Of a stretch of 64,000 nt of DNA, positions 45,512 to 53,834 are shown piece after piece (the stretch's first letter is position 1; the number at the start of each line of letters is the position of its first letter). The position numbers and the translations under genes were made by a program. The notes under the pieces are model-generated. The model was not told the origin of the DNA. It made no database searches and saw only the letters and a list, made by a program, of their open reading frames with translations. Location: positions 1 to 64,000 of the forward strand of contig CAPI01000046.1 in assembly GCA_000333815.1 (NCBI GenBank), in the 5' to 3' direction. The DNA comes from [Collinsella] massiliensis (GTDB lineage Bacteria > Actinomycetota > Coriobacteriia > Coriobacteriales > Coriobacteriaceae).

Positions 45512-45586
45512 TCAGCGCCGACGTCCCGAAGCGAGCAGGTAGGCGATGGCGCCGAGGATGACGGCGTCCAGGATGAGGCCGCCCAT
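45512..45586 (-). CDS. 24-aa hydrophobic small ORF between ATPase and permease
   Basis: ATG 45586 lies 2 bases after the ATPase stop (TAGCCATG) and is preceded by GGGGGCGG. It encodes MGGLILDAVILGAIAYLLAS followed by GRRR: one TM-length hydrophobic helix with a basic end. Position and composition suggest a small membrane subunit or modulator of the ABC exporter, though a chance ORF cannot be excluded. Confidence 0.5.
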   Translation of the reverse strand: MGGLILDAVILGAIAYLLASGRRR

Positions 45587-45588
45587 GG

Positions 45589-46617
45589 CTACCGCCCCCG
45601 CGGGCCGGCGCCGGCGTGCTCAGCGTTCGCCGCCTCGTCCGCCGCGCCGCCCATGAGCTCGACGAAGTACTCCTCGATGTCGCGCTCGAGCACGCTGAGC
45701 TCGAGGATCGTCTGGCCGCCTGCCGCGAGCGCGTGGGATACGTCCTCCGCCGTCGGCACGCCCGCGTTCGCGGCGTCGCCCGCCGCCCCGCCGAACCGCG
45801 CCGCCGCGTTGCGCGCACCCTGCGCCCCGGAGATCACGATGCCGCCGTCCGGCTCCACGCGGAACGCCGCGCCCGCGAGCCGCTCCTCCAGGATGGCGAG
45901 GCTGCGCGCGGGGTCTGCCGTCTTCACGCGCACGGAGCTGCCGCAGGCGGCGTGGAGCTCATCCTCGGTGAACTCGCGCACCATGTGGCCGGCCTTGATG
46001 ACGCCGAAGCGCGTGGCCATGCGGTTGAGCTGGTCGAGCACGTGGCTCGAGATGACGATCGTCACGCCGCGCTCGTGGTTGAGGCGCATGAGCATGGTGC
46101 GCAGGGCGCGGGTCTCCTCGGGGTCGATGCCGTTGAAGGGCTCGTCGAGGAGCAGCAGGTCGGGAGATCCCACGAGCGCGAGCGCGAGGCCCAGCCGCTG
46201 CTTCATGCCGAGCGAGAACTTCTTCGCCTTGCGCGGGCCCACGTCCTCGAGGCCGACGAGTTCCAGCAGCTCCCGGCACTGCTCGCGCGGCCGCACGACG
46301 CCCACGGAGAGCGCCTTCATCATGAGGTTCTCGTACGCGGAGAAATTCGGCAGCAGACCCGGCTGCTCCACGAGCGCCCCGATGCGCGAGAACGCGCTCG
46401 AGAACGCGCTGCCCGCGCGCTCGGCCCCGAAGAGCTTGATGGTGCCCCCGGTGGGCGCGTCGAGCCCGGCGATCATCTTCATGGTCGTGGACTTGCCGGC
46501 GCCGTTCTTGCCCACGAAGCCGTAGATGTCGCCCTGGGCGACGCGCATGTCCAGGCCGTCGACGGCGCGCACGCTGCCGTATGCCTTCGTGAGCGCATAG
46601 GTCTCGATGACGTTCAT
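45589..46617 (-). CDS. ABC transporter ATP-binding protein (lantibiotic/bacitracin type)
   Basis: This 342-aa ATPase has Walker A GKNGAGKST, Q-loop EQPGLLPNFSAYENL, signature FSLGMKQRLGLALAL, Walker B LLLLDEPFNGIDPE and switch histidine in VISSHV. It carries an extra C-terminal domain (about 225-342) ending in an Ala/Gly-rich tail (AADEAANAEHAGAGPRGR). GGGAGGG precedes the ATG. It is followed immediately by the 24-aa ORF and the permease. Confidence 0.92.
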   Translation of the reverse strand: MNVIETYALTKAYGSVRAVDGLDMRVAQGDIYGFVGKNGAGKSTTMKMIAGLDAPTGGTIKLFGAERAGSAFSSAFSRIGALVEQPGLLPNFSAYENLMMKALSVGVVRPREQCRELLELVGLEDVGPRKAKKFSLGMKQRLGLALALVGSPDLLLLDEPFNGIDPEETRALRTMLMRLNHERGVTIVISSHVLDQLNRMATRFGVIKAGHMVREFTEDELHAACGSSVRVKTADPARSLAILEERLAGAAFRVEPDGGIVISGAQGARNAAARFGGAAGDAANAGVPTAEDVSHALAAGGQTILELSVLERDIEEYFVELMGGAADEAANAEHAGAGPRGR

Positions 46618-46680
46618 GGCGGTTCCCTCCCGCTCGCTTTCCGTTCCTTGCCCATGAGTATGCGGGCGGATGGTTCAGCA

Positions 46681-46696
46681 ACCCTTGGGTAAGGGT
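46681..46696. promoter_or_regulatory. Dyad upstream of the ABC operon
   Basis: ACCCTT-GGGT-AAGGGT is a 6-bp inverted repeat about 65 bases before the ATPase start, between it and the response regulator gene. It is a candidate binding site for that regulator. The rest of the 213-base gap shows nothing else recognisable. Confidence 0.35.
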
Positions 46697-46830
46697 AAAG
46701 AAAGCCTAAAGATGGACGATGGGGCAGCTGAAGCGCAGGCAGAGAGGGCGCGGCCGGTGGCGTGCCCGGCGCTGAGCGCGCCGCGGTTCCGGCGTGCCGC
46801 GTTCCCAGCGCGCCGCGCTGCCAGCCCGCG

Positions 46831-47571
46831 CTATTCCACGAGCTTGAAGCCCATGCCCCACACGGTCTTGATGTAGTCGCTCGTGCCCGACGCCTTGAGC
46901 TTGGCGCGGATGTTCGAGACGTGCACGGTCACGGTGCTGTCGTCCGCGGCGTACGCCTCGCCCCACGCGCCCTCGAAGAGCTCGCGCTTGCTGAACACCC
47001 GCTTGGGGTGGCTCATGAGCATCTCGACGATGTTGAACTCCGTGCGCGTGAGCTCGACGGGCGCGCCGGCGGCGGAGAACGTGCGGGCGTCCGGGTCGAG
47101 CGTCCAGGAGCGGAAGCGCAGCTCGTGGCCGCCTCCGTCGTCGCTGCCGGCACCCGACGCCTGCGCGGTACCTCGCCGATGCCGCAGCTGCACCGCGACG
47201 CGGGCGGTGAGCTCGTCGAGGTCGAAGGGCTTCGTGAGGTAGTCGTCCGCGCCGAGCCTGAGCAGGTCGACCTTGTCGGCGGTCGCGGTGCGGGCGGAGA
47301 TGACGATGATGGGCACGTCGGCCGTGCGCTCGCGCACGAGCGCGGTGAGCTCCTCGCCGGTGAGGCCGGGCAGCATGAGGTCGCAGACCACGAGGTCGAA
47401 GGGGAGCGGCTCCGGTGCCTCCCCGGCCGCGCCGGCCTGCAGGAGCAGGCGCGCCTCGGTGCCGGAATAGGCCTGCGTGCAAGCGTAGCCCTCGCGCGCC
47501 AGGCGCGTCGCGACGATGTGGTTGATGTCGGCGTCGTCCTCGACGATCAGGATGCGCGGCTCGTCCGTCAT
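46831..47571 (-). CDS. OmpR/PhoB-family response regulator
   Basis: This 246-aa regulator has a receiver domain with phospho-acceptor Asp64 (LVVCDLMLPG), acidic pair EDD near the N-terminus and Lys in LTKPFDLDEL, then a winged helix (ELTRTEFNIVEMLMSHPKRV, TVTVHVSNIRAKLKASG). GAGGGG lies 7 bases before ATG 47571, favouring it over ATG 47577. It heads the operon ending with the histidine kinase at 43597-44487. A GGTGACTGACACC palindrome lies directly upstream of the RBS. Confidence 0.92.
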   Translation of the reverse strand: MTDEPRILIVEDDADINHIVATRLAREGYACTQAYSGTEARLLLQAGAAGEAPEPLPFDLVVCDLMLPGLTGEELTALVRERTADVPIIVISARTATADKVDLLRLGADDYLTKPFDLDELTARVAVQLRHRRGTAQASGAGSDDGGGHELRFRSWTLDPDARTFSAAGAPVELTRTEFNIVEMLMSHPKRVFSKRELFEGAWGEAYAADDSTVTVHVSNIRAKLKASGTSDYIKTVWGMGFKLVE

Positions 47572-47584
47572 CGGCATTCCCCTC

Positions 47585-47618
47585 GGTGATAAAAAGGTGA
47601 CTGACACCATTTTATCAT
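47585..47618. repeat. GGTGACTGACACC palindrome upstream of the response regulator
   Basis: The unit begins GGTGATAAAAAGGTGACTGA and closes with CACCATTTTATCAT. It ends at the RBS of the response regulator gene and would form a hairpin next to the ribosome site, while also lying upstream of the divergent xpt gene. Confidence 0.88.
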
Positions 47619-47659
47619 CGGATGTCGCGCGCCGCGCATCGAGCCCGCCGCGCAGCAAG

Positions 47660-47698
47660 TATACTGGGTGAAATCCGTCCCGGCGCCGCGCCGGGACA
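47660..47698 (+). promoter_or_regulatory. xpt promoter -10 and leader hairpin
   Basis: TATACT (47660-47665) is a good -10. GTCCCGGC (47678-47685) pairs with GCCGGGAC (47691-47698), giving a strong hairpin in the short leader. No purine riboswitch aptamer fits in this distance. Confidence 0.5.
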
Positions 47699-47725
47699 CG
47701 ACCGCGATCAGGGGGAAAGCGCACG

Positions 47726-48304
47726 ATGGAAGAGCTGAAGCAGCGTATCGTCCAAGAAGGCACCATCAAGGAGGGGAACGTCCTCAAGGTCGACGCCTTC
47801 CTGAACCACCAGTGCGACGTGGGGCTGTTCGACCGCATGGGCGCCGAGTGGGCGCGGCTGTTCGCGGGCAAGCGGATCGACAAGATCCTCACCATCGAGG
47901 CCTCCGGCATCGGCATCGCCTGCGTGGCGGCGCAGCACTTCAACAACGTGCCGGTGGTGTTCGCGAAGAAGTACCAGTCCATCAACCTCGACGGCGAGCA
48001 GTACGCAACCTCGATCCACTCCTTCACCAAGCAGAAGGATTTCCACGTGATCGTGGGCAAGCGGTTCCTGAACAAGGGCGAGCACGTGCTCATCATCGAC
48101 GATTTCCTGGCGAACGGCTGCGCGCTGAACGGCCTCATCGAGCTGTGCGAGGCGGCCGGCGTGGTCGTGGAGGGCATCGGCATCGCCATCGAGAAGGGCT
48201 TCCAGGGCGGCGGCGACAGCCTGCGCGAGCGCGGCTACGACCTGCAGTCGCTCGCCATCGTGGAGTCGATGGACCCCGCGACGGGATCGGTGGTGTTCCG
48301 CTGA
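47726..48304 (+). CDS. xpt: Xanthine phosphoribosyltransferase
   Basis: This 192-aa enzyme converts xanthine and PRPP to XMP in purine salvage. The PRPP-binding motif [11 protein letters not shown], the N-terminal [16 protein letters not shown] and [10 protein letters not shown] are family-diagnostic and length is standard. GGGGGAAAG precedes the ATG. Its TGA overlaps the ATG of the next gene (ATGA). Confidence 0.95.
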   Translation: MEELKQRIVQEGTIKEGNVLKVDAFLNHQCDVGLFDRMGAEWARLFAGKRIDKILTIEASGIGIACVAAQHFNNVPVVFAKKYQSINLDGEQYATSIHSFTKQKDFHVIVGKRFLNKGEHVLIIDDFLANGCALNGLIELCEAAGVVVEGIGIAIEKGFQGGGDSLRERGYDLQSLAIVESMDPATGSVVFR

Positions 48305-48639
48305 TGGCCGCGGGCGAGGACGGGACGGTCGGGTCGGCCGGACGCGCGGCGGACGCCCCTGCGGGGGCTCCCACCGAGCACTTCAAGTTCTTCAACCACA
48401 CCGCCTGCGAGTTCTACCCGTGCCACGACATGCCGGCCGAGGAGCTCAACTGCCTCTTCTGCTTCTGCCCGCTCTACTGCCTGGGCAGCGAGTGCGGCGG
48501 GAACTTTCGGTACGTGGGCGAGGCGGGCGACATCAAGGATTGCAGCGCGTGCACCGTGCCGCATCGGCGCGAGAACTACGGGTACATCATGGAGCAGTTC
48601 GCGCGCGTGCAGGAGGTCGCGGCGGAACGCAGGCGGTAG
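48304..48639 (+). CDS. Cysteine-rich small-domain protein
   Basis: This 111-aa protein has a disordered Ala/Gly-rich N-terminus and a conserved Cys-rich domain: FKFFNHTACEFYPCHDM, LNCLFCFCPLYCLGSECGG, DCSACTVPHRRENYGYI. The pattern matches the Cys_rich small domain family (PF04071 type), probably metal-binding and of unknown function. It overlaps the xpt stop by ATGA, implying translational coupling with purine salvage. Confidence 0.8.
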   Translation: MAAGEDGTVGSAGRAADAPAGAPTEHFKFFNHTACEFYPCHDMPAEELNCLFCFCPLYCLGSECGGNFRYVGEAGDIKDCSACTVPHRRENYGYIMEQFARVQEVAAERRR

Positions 48640-48733
48640 TGGGGCGCGGCGGGGCTCCGCATCGGCAGCGCCGCGCCTGAGGAAGAGAGGGCGATGCCCG
48701 GTGCCGGGCATGCATCGAGGGAAAGGACAGGTC

Positions 48734-49522
48734 ATGGACGCAACGACGGTGAAGATCGGGTTCCTGGGGTTCGGCAACATGGCGAGCGCCATCGCGGACG
48801 GCTGGCTCATGGCGGGCACAGTGCCCGCGGAGCACCTCTACGCCTGCGCCAAGCGCTACGACGCCCTGCGCGAGCGCACCGGGACGCGCGGCATGCAGGC
48901 CTGCGCGACGGCCGAGGAGCTCGTCGACGCGGTCGACATCGTAGTCGTGGCCATCAAGCCCTACCTCATCGAGACGGTGCTGCCGCCGCTCGCGGAGCGC
49001 CTGGCGGGCAAGGTGGTCGTCTCGGTCGCGGCGGGCTGGACGAGCGAGCGCTACGAGGCCGTCATTCCTGGCGTGCACCACATCTCGACGATGCCGAACA
49101 CCCCGGTCGCGGTCTGCGAGGGGCTCGTGGCGTTCGAGCAGGCGAACACCCTCACGCCTGAGGAGCACGCGCTTATCACGGCGCTCTTCGAGCCGCTTGG
49201 GACGGTCGTCGAGGTCGAGACGCGCCTCATGTCCGTCGCCGGGACCATCGGCGGGTGCACGCCGGCGTTCATCGCCATGATGATCGAGGCGCTCGCCGAC
49301 GCCGCGGTGAAGTACGGCATCCCGCGCGCGACCGCGTACACGATGGTGAGCCAGGCCGTCGCGGGGACCGCGCGCCTGCAGCTGGCCACGGGCGCGCACC
49401 CCGGCGCGATGAAGGACGCCGTGTGCTCGCCCGGCGGCACCACCATCCGCGGCGTCGCCGAGCTCGAGCGCGCCGGCATGCGCTCGGCCTTCATCCGCGC
49501 CATCGATGCCATCGAGGGCTAA
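48734..49522 (+). CDS. proC: Pyrroline-5-carboxylate reductase
   Basis: This 262-aa enzyme reduces pyrroline-5-carboxylate to proline. It shows the Rossmann motif IGFLGFGNMASAIADGW, the substrate region MPNTPVAVCEGLVAF, and the C-terminal SVAGTIGGCTPAFIAMMIEA and GAMKDAVCSPGGTTIRGVAE. GAAAGGACAG precedes ATG 48734; the earlier ATG 48701 lacks homology. The start differs from xpt by about 94 bases, so it is probably transcribed separately or loosely linked. Confidence 0.95.
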   Translation: MDATTVKIGFLGFGNMASAIADGWLMAGTVPAEHLYACAKRYDALRERTGTRGMQACATAEELVDAVDIVVVAIKPYLIETVLPPLAERLAGKVVVSVAAGWTSERYEAVIPGVHHISTMPNTPVAVCEGLVAFEQANTLTPEEHALITALFEPLGTVVEVETRLMSVAGTIGGCTPAFIAMMIEALADAAVKYGIPRATAYTMVSQAVAGTARLQLATGAHPGAMKDAVCSPGGTTIRGVAELERAGMRSAFIRAIDAIEG

Positions 49523-49612
49523 GGCGAGCGCGTTTACCAAAGCCTTACGCCGCGGATGCAGCGCGGCTGGTATGCTTGTCCGAACAGAGGAGCTTTATTA
49601 GGGAGGGCCCAA

Positions 49613-50545
49613 ATGTTGGATGCACTCGGAGGCTTGATCGTCCTCATCGTCCTGGTGGTGGTCATCATCGCGGTTCTGGTGAACGCGCTCTTCGTGGTGA
49701 AGCAGCAGCACGCCGTGATCATCGAGCGGCTCGGCCGCTTCAACCGCATCGTGGGCTCCGGCCTGCACGTGAAGATCCCCGTCATCGACCGCAAGGCCGC
49801 GACGGTGAGCCTGCGCACCATGAAGAACGGCTTCGACATCGACGCCAAGACCGAGGACAACGTGACCATCGGCCTCGAGGTCTCCGTGCAGTACCACGTG
49901 GGATACGAGATGGGCGCCACCCCGGCGGATTCCGGCGTCTACAAGAGCTACTACATGCTGCAGCAGCCCGTGGCGCAGATGCGCGACTTCATCACCGACG
50001 CGCTGCGCAGCTCCATCCCGGTGTACACGCTCGATGAGGTCTTTGCCAAGAAGGACGACATCGCGCAGGACGTGAACGCCACCGTGTCCGAGCAGATGGC
50101 GGACTACGGCTTCACGCTCGTCTCGACGCTCATCACGCGCATCGCGCTGCCGGCCGAGGTCGAGGATTCCATGAACCAGATCAACGCGGCGCAGCGCACG
50201 AAGGCGGCGGCGCAGGACCTGGCCGAGGCGGACCGCATCCGCCGCGTGACCGAGGCGCGCGCCGAGGCCGAGGCCATGGAGAAAGCGGGCGAGGGCATCG
50301 CTAACCAGCGCAAGGCCATCGCCGTGGGCATCAAGGACTCGCTCGAGAGCATCCAGGAGACCGGCGTGTCGAACCAGGAGGCCAACCTGCTGTTCATGTA
50401 CACGCAGTGGACCGAGATGATGACCGAGTTCGCCAAGACCGGCAGGACCTCCACCGTGGTGCTCCCGGCCGATTTCAAGACGAGCGCGAGCATGTTCGAG
50501 CAGATGCTCGCCGCGGACAAGACGAGCGACCTCCCGCCGCTCTAG
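49613..50545 (+). CDS. SPFH/Band 7 (stomatin-like, QmcA) membrane protein
   Basis: This 310-aa protein has one N-terminal TM helix (LIVLIVLVVVIIAVLVNALF), the SPFH/Band-7 domain (HAVIIERLGRFNRIVGSGLH, TVSLRTMKNGFDIDAKTEDN) and an Ala/Glu-rich coiled coil (EADRIRRVTEARAEAEAMEK). Such proteins oligomerise as membrane scaffolds and often regulate proteases. No NfeD partner is adjacent. GGGAGGG precedes ATG 49613. Confidence 0.9.
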   Translation: MLDALGGLIVLIVLVVVIIAVLVNALFVVKQQHAVIIERLGRFNRIVGSGLHVKIPVIDRKAATVSLRTMKNGFDIDAKTEDNVTIGLEVSVQYHVGYEMGATPADSGVYKSYYMLQQPVAQMRDFITDALRSSIPVYTLDEVFAKKDDIAQDVNATVSEQMADYGFTLVSTLITRIALPAEVEDSMNQINAAQRTKAAAQDLAEADRIRRVTEARAEAEAMEKAGEGIANQRKAIAVGIKDSLESIQETGVSNQEANLLFMYTQWTEMMTEFAKTGRTSTVVLPADFKTSASMFEQMLAADKTSDLPPL

Positions 50546-50566
50546 CGCGTAGCGTAGCCCCTGGGG

Positions 50567-50642
50567 ATGTAAAATTACCCCAGGGGTTTTTTACATCGGC
50601 GCACCAGGCCTGCGTAAAATAACCCCAGGGGTTTTTTTACAT
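50567..50642. terminator. Two tandem bidirectional terminator hairpins
   Basis: Near-identical units at 50567-50596 and about 50612-50642 have the stem TACCCC/AGGGGT flanked by A- and T-runs, giving terminators on both strands between convergent genes. The minus-strand gene's TAA (50637-50639) lies inside the second unit. Two almost identical copies in tandem suggest duplication of a repeat-type terminator. Confidence 0.85.
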
Positions 50643-51719
50643 TGCGAGCCAGTCGAGCTCGGTGTTCCAAGCCTCCGTGTCGAGGGCGATGGCGCAGTTG
50701 CCGCCCTCCAGGTCGGTCGCAGCCTCGAAATTCATGACCGAGAACCGCTCCTCGTACTCGGGCTCCCCGGCGGTGTATGCGTCGTACGCCGCGCGGATCT
50801 CCTGCAGGCTCTCGGGCGTGAGCTCGTCGGCTTCGCCCGGCTCCAGGTAGCCGTTGGGCAGGTGCGCGGAGAGCTCGAAGACGAGCGCGGTGATATCGGG
50901 GGCCGTGAAGTCGAAGTACACGTTCGCGGTGCCCTCGTAGCCCTCGCCGATCTGCGAGAGGTACGCATGCGCGCTCGAGAGGTCGTAGCTCGCGTGCGAG
51001 AGCTGCCAGATGGCGATCTCGTGCGCGCTCAGGCCGAGCTCTTCGGGCGTGGCGCCGCAATAGGACTGGAAGATGTCGGTGGCGCCCTGCTCGAAGCGGG
51101 AGACCCCGTCCGACTCGCCCGCGATCAGGGCATCGAGCTGCAGCTTCGTCTCGGTCTGGACGGCGCTCACCACCGCGTCCTCCACCTCGCGCGGCGCACT
51201 GGGTTCGATGTCCTCGTAGCGGGGGCTGTCATCCTCGAAGAGCCCCTCGAAGAAGCCCCCGACGGCCGCCGAGCACGAGCTCAGGAGCATGCCCGCGCCG
51301 CTCGCGATGGCACCGGATAGCAAGATGAAGATGATGAGGTAGATGGCGCATGAGGTCGTGCGCGAGCTCGTGTTCCGCTCGCTGCGGTGCGTGCGCGGGG
51401 CCCGCGGCGCGCGTTTGCTGCGATGGCGGTGATGCGAGGAGGCATTTTCGGCACCGGCGTTCGTGCCAGTGCTTGCGCCCTGCCATGAGCTCCCGTGCGC
51501 GGAAGAGGCGTCGTCGTGGTTGTAGGTGGGTGGCTGGTAGCTGTTCGATGCTGCCCCCGACATATTTCCACGACGGCGCTCGTCGCGCCGCTTGATGCGC
51601 GCTATGCCGTCGTCTGGATCGGGGTCCTCGCGCTCGGGTTCCTCGCTCGGCATCACGGGGTCGGGCGCGTTGAAGGGGTCGATGTTCTCATCGCCCGAAT
51701 GGGAACGCCTCAAAGCCAT
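50637..51719 (-). CDS. Single-pass membrane protein of unknown function
   Basis: This 360-aa protein has a disordered Ser/Asn/His/Arg-rich cytoplasmic N-terminus (to about residue 120), one TM helix (CAIYLIIFILLSGAIASGAG), and an acidic extracytoplasmic domain containing EEVEDAVV-like REVEDAVVSAVQTET, YCGATPEELGLSAHEIA and WNTELDWLAM. I do not recognise a catalytic domain. AAGGAGG lies 5 bases before ATG 51719. The stop codon falls within a terminator repeat shared with the convergent SPFH gene. Confidence 0.75.
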   Translation of the reverse strand: MALRRSHSGDENIDPFNAPDPVMPSEEPEREDPDPDDGIARIKRRDERRRGNMSGAASNSYQPPTYNHDDASSAHGSSWQGASTGTNAGAENASSHHRHRSKRAPRAPRTHRSERNTSSRTTSCAIYLIIFILLSGAIASGAGMLLSSCSAAVGGFFEGLFEDDSPRYEDIEPSAPREVEDAVVSAVQTETKLQLDALIAGESDGVSRFEQGATDIFQSYCGATPEELGLSAHEIAIWQLSHASYDLSSAHAYLSQIGEGYEGTANVYFDFTAPDITALVFELSAHLPNGYLEPGEADELTPESLQEIRAAYDAYTAGEPEYEERFSVMNFEAATDLEGGNCAIALDTEAWNTELDWLAM

Positions 51720-51825
51720 GGTTCCTCCTTGCCTGCGGGGAAATCGAATGGTGGACGCCGCGCCGCCCGCGCGCCGCGTTCGGCGAGGCTGCCGCAAAAC
51801 CGGAGCCGTCCGGCCGGTATCCGGG

Positions 51826-52008
51826 CTAGAGCAGCCCGCCGAACAGCCCGTCGTCGTCGCCATCCTGCTTGGGGCCGCGGTCGACGTACATCTTGTGCGT
51901 GCGGCGCTCGAGGATGAACGCGGCGATGGCGGCGACGGCCAGGCCGCCGAAGAAGAGGACGGCGAGACCGGCGCGCGATTCGAAGAGGAACGAGATAATA
52001 TCTTGCAT
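51826..52008 (-). CDS. 60-aa single-TM small membrane protein
   Basis: This protein reads MQDIISFLFESRAGLAVLFF, one continuous TM helix (about 13-33), then a basic stretch (LERRTHKMYVDRGP) and an acidic tail (KQDGDDDGLFGGLL). AAAGAG lies 7-8 bases before the ATG. It precedes the larger membrane protein at 50637-51719 on the same strand by 107 bases and may be co-transcribed. No family is recognised. Confidence 0.6.
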   Translation of the reverse strand: MQDIISFLFESRAGLAVLFFGGLAVAAIAAFILERRTHKMYVDRGPKQDGDDDGLFGGLL

Positions 52009-52213
52009 GGGTGCTCTTTCGTGCTCATCGGTTAAAAAGCTGTGCATCCGGGCGTTTCGGGCCTTCACGCGAAACGCCTGACGTGCATTAAGTATATACT
52101 TGCCAAAGCGCGCGCGGGCCGTTCTGACGAATTGCTTACGCGCAGGGAACAGCGAGACGCGGCGGCTGGCGCATCGTGCCCCGCCGTCGGTGCCATAGGG
52201 AACCGGAGGAGCC

Positions 52214-53497
52214 ATGCTCGATATCAAGTTCGTACGCGAGAACCCCGATGCGGTCGATACCGCGATGGCGAACCGTCAGACCACGTGGGATCGCGAGCGC
52301 TTCTTCGCGCTCGACGAGGAGCGCCGCGCGGTCATCGCCGAGGTCGAGAAGCTGCAGGCTGCGCGCAACGCCGAGTCGAAGAAGATCGGCGCGCTCATGC
52401 GCGAGGGCAAGCGCGAGGAGGCCGAGGCGGCCAAGGAGGCCGTGCGCGAGGTGAACGACCAGATCGAGGGGCTGGCGGACCGCCGCAGCGCCCTCGACGC
52501 CGAGCTCAACGACTTCATGGCGCACCTGCCGAACATCCCGTGCGACGCCACGCCCGTGGGCAAGGACGAGACCGAGAACCCCGAGCGCCGTCGCTGGGGC
52601 ACCCCGCGCGACTTCGCGGCCGAGGGCTTCGATCCCAAGGCGCACTGGGACCTGGGCACGGACCTGGGCATCCTCGATTTCGACCGCGGCGCGAAGCTCT
52701 CGGGTGCGCGCTTCACGGTGCTCGCCGGGGCGGGCGCCGCGCTCGACCGCGCGCTGCAGAACTTCTTCCTCAACACGCACATCGCGCGCGGGTTCAAGGA
52801 GTTCATCCCGCCGGTGATCGTGAACCGCGAGATCATGTACGGCACCGGCCAGCTGCCGAAGTTCGAGGACGACGCCTACCATACGGGCGAGGACCAGTTC
52901 CTCATCCCCACGGCCGAGGTCGCGCTCACCAACCTCCACGCCGGCGAGGTGATCGATGTCGCCGACCTGCCGCTGCGCTACACCGCGGGCACCCCGTGCT
53001 TCCGCGAGGAGGCGGGCTCGGCCGGTCGCGACACGCGCGGCATCATCCGCCAGCACCAGTTCACGAAGGTCGAGATGGTGAAGTTCGCCACGCCCGAGCA
53101 GTCCGACGACGAGCTCGAGAGCATGGTCGCCGAGGCCGAGTACCTGCTGCAGCAGCTGGGGCTGCCGTACCGCGTGATCAGCCTCTGCACGGGCGATTTG
53201 GGCTTCTCCGCGCGCCAGACCTACGATATCGAGGTGTGGCTGCCGAGCTACAACAGCTACAAGGAGATCTCGTCCTGCTCCAACTGCGGCGATTTCCAGG
53301 CGCGCCGCGCGAACATCAAGTACCGTGACCCCGAGCACTTCAAGGGCGTGCGCCTGCTGCACACGCTCAACGGCTCCGGCCTGCCCACCGGCCGCACCAT
53401 GGCCGCCATCATGGAGAACTACCAGAACCCCGACGGCTCCATCACGGTGCCCGAGGTGCTGCGTCCCTACATGGGCGGCATGGAGCGCATCGGGTAG
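52214..53497 (+). CDS. serS: Seryl-tRNA synthetase
   Basis: This 427-aa class II synthetase charges tRNA-Ser. The N-terminal coiled-coil arm (about 30-100) is followed by motif 2 region [20 protein letters not shown], then [13 protein letters not shown] and motif 3 [25 protein letters not shown] precedes the ATG. Upstream, GGCGTTTCG/CGAAACGCC (52051-52078) forms a hairpin and AAGTATATACTT (52091-52102) contains a -10. No T-box leader could be recognised. Confidence 0.97.
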   Translation: MLDIKFVRENPDAVDTAMANRQTTWDRERFFALDEERRAVIAEVEKLQAARNAESKKIGALMREGKREEAEAAKEAVREVNDQIEGLADRRSALDAELNDFMAHLPNIPCDATPVGKDETENPERRRWGTPRDFAAEGFDPKAHWDLGTDLGILDFDRGAKLSGARFTVLAGAGAALDRALQNFFLNTHIARGFKEFIPPVIVNREIMYGTGQLPKFEDDAYHTGEDQFLIPTAEVALTNLHAGEVIDVADLPLRYTAGTPCFREEAGSAGRDTRGIIRQHQFTKVEMVKFATPEQSDDELESMVAEAEYLLQQLGLPYRVISLCTGDLGFSARQTYDIEVWLPSYNSYKEISSCSNCGDFQARRANIKYRDPEHFKGVRLLHTLNGSGLPTGRTMAAIMENYQNPDGSITVPEVLRPYMGGMERIG

Positions 53498-53640
53498 CAG
53501 CGGGCTGCGGCGGCGCGCGTGCTCCGCGCGTGTTTCGTTCGTGCAGGGCTGCCCTGCCGGGCGGGTGCGCTCGCGAGCGCGTGCCCTGCGCGTGACGGGG
53601 CGCGGCCGCTAGGGTGCGCTGGACAGAGCTTTGGCCTTGG

Positions 53641-53672
53641 CGGGCGGTGCGGAGATGCGCGCCGCCCGTTTT
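53641..53672 (+). terminator. Terminator downstream of serS
   Basis: CGGGCGGTGCG pairs with the GCGC-GCCGCCCG arm and is followed by TTTTG. It lies in the 337-base gap after serS; the first 140 bases of the gap are GC-rich with no recognised feature. Confidence 0.65.
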
Positions 53673-53775
53673 GCGTGGGTCGATGGTCGATGGATGACGG
53701 CGGGGTGCGGCCATATCCCACCTCACCATACCAGCGCGTCCGGACACGTCGGGGAAACCCTCTACAAACAAAACA

Positions 53776-53805
53776 CGAACATACGTTCTCTTTCTGCCGT
53801 ATAAT
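53776..53805 (+). promoter_or_regulatory. Promoter with a LexA (SOS) box
   Basis: CGAACATACGTTCT (53776-53789) fits the Gram-positive/actinobacterial LexA box CGAAC-N4-GTTC almost perfectly. It lies 10 bases before a perfect -10 TATAAT (53800-53805), so LexA would cover the -35 region. The promoter points at the ORF starting at 53835. Confidence 0.65.
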
Positions 53806-53834
53806 GGCCTCACAGGCGGATGGCAGGAGGGCAT

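Noticed and set aside
47666-47725. Purine riboswitch before xpt
   Set aside because: The leader is only about 55 bases, too short for aptamer plus expression platform, and contains one simple GC hairpin.
50567-50642. Tandem hairpins as another mobile palindrome family
   Set aside because: They lie between convergent genes and have T-runs on both strands, so ordinary bidirectional terminators are the simpler reading, although the near-identity of the two copies is noted.
52009-52213. T-box leader before serS
   Set aside because: A hairpin and a -10 are visible, but there is no T-box sequence or specifier loop.
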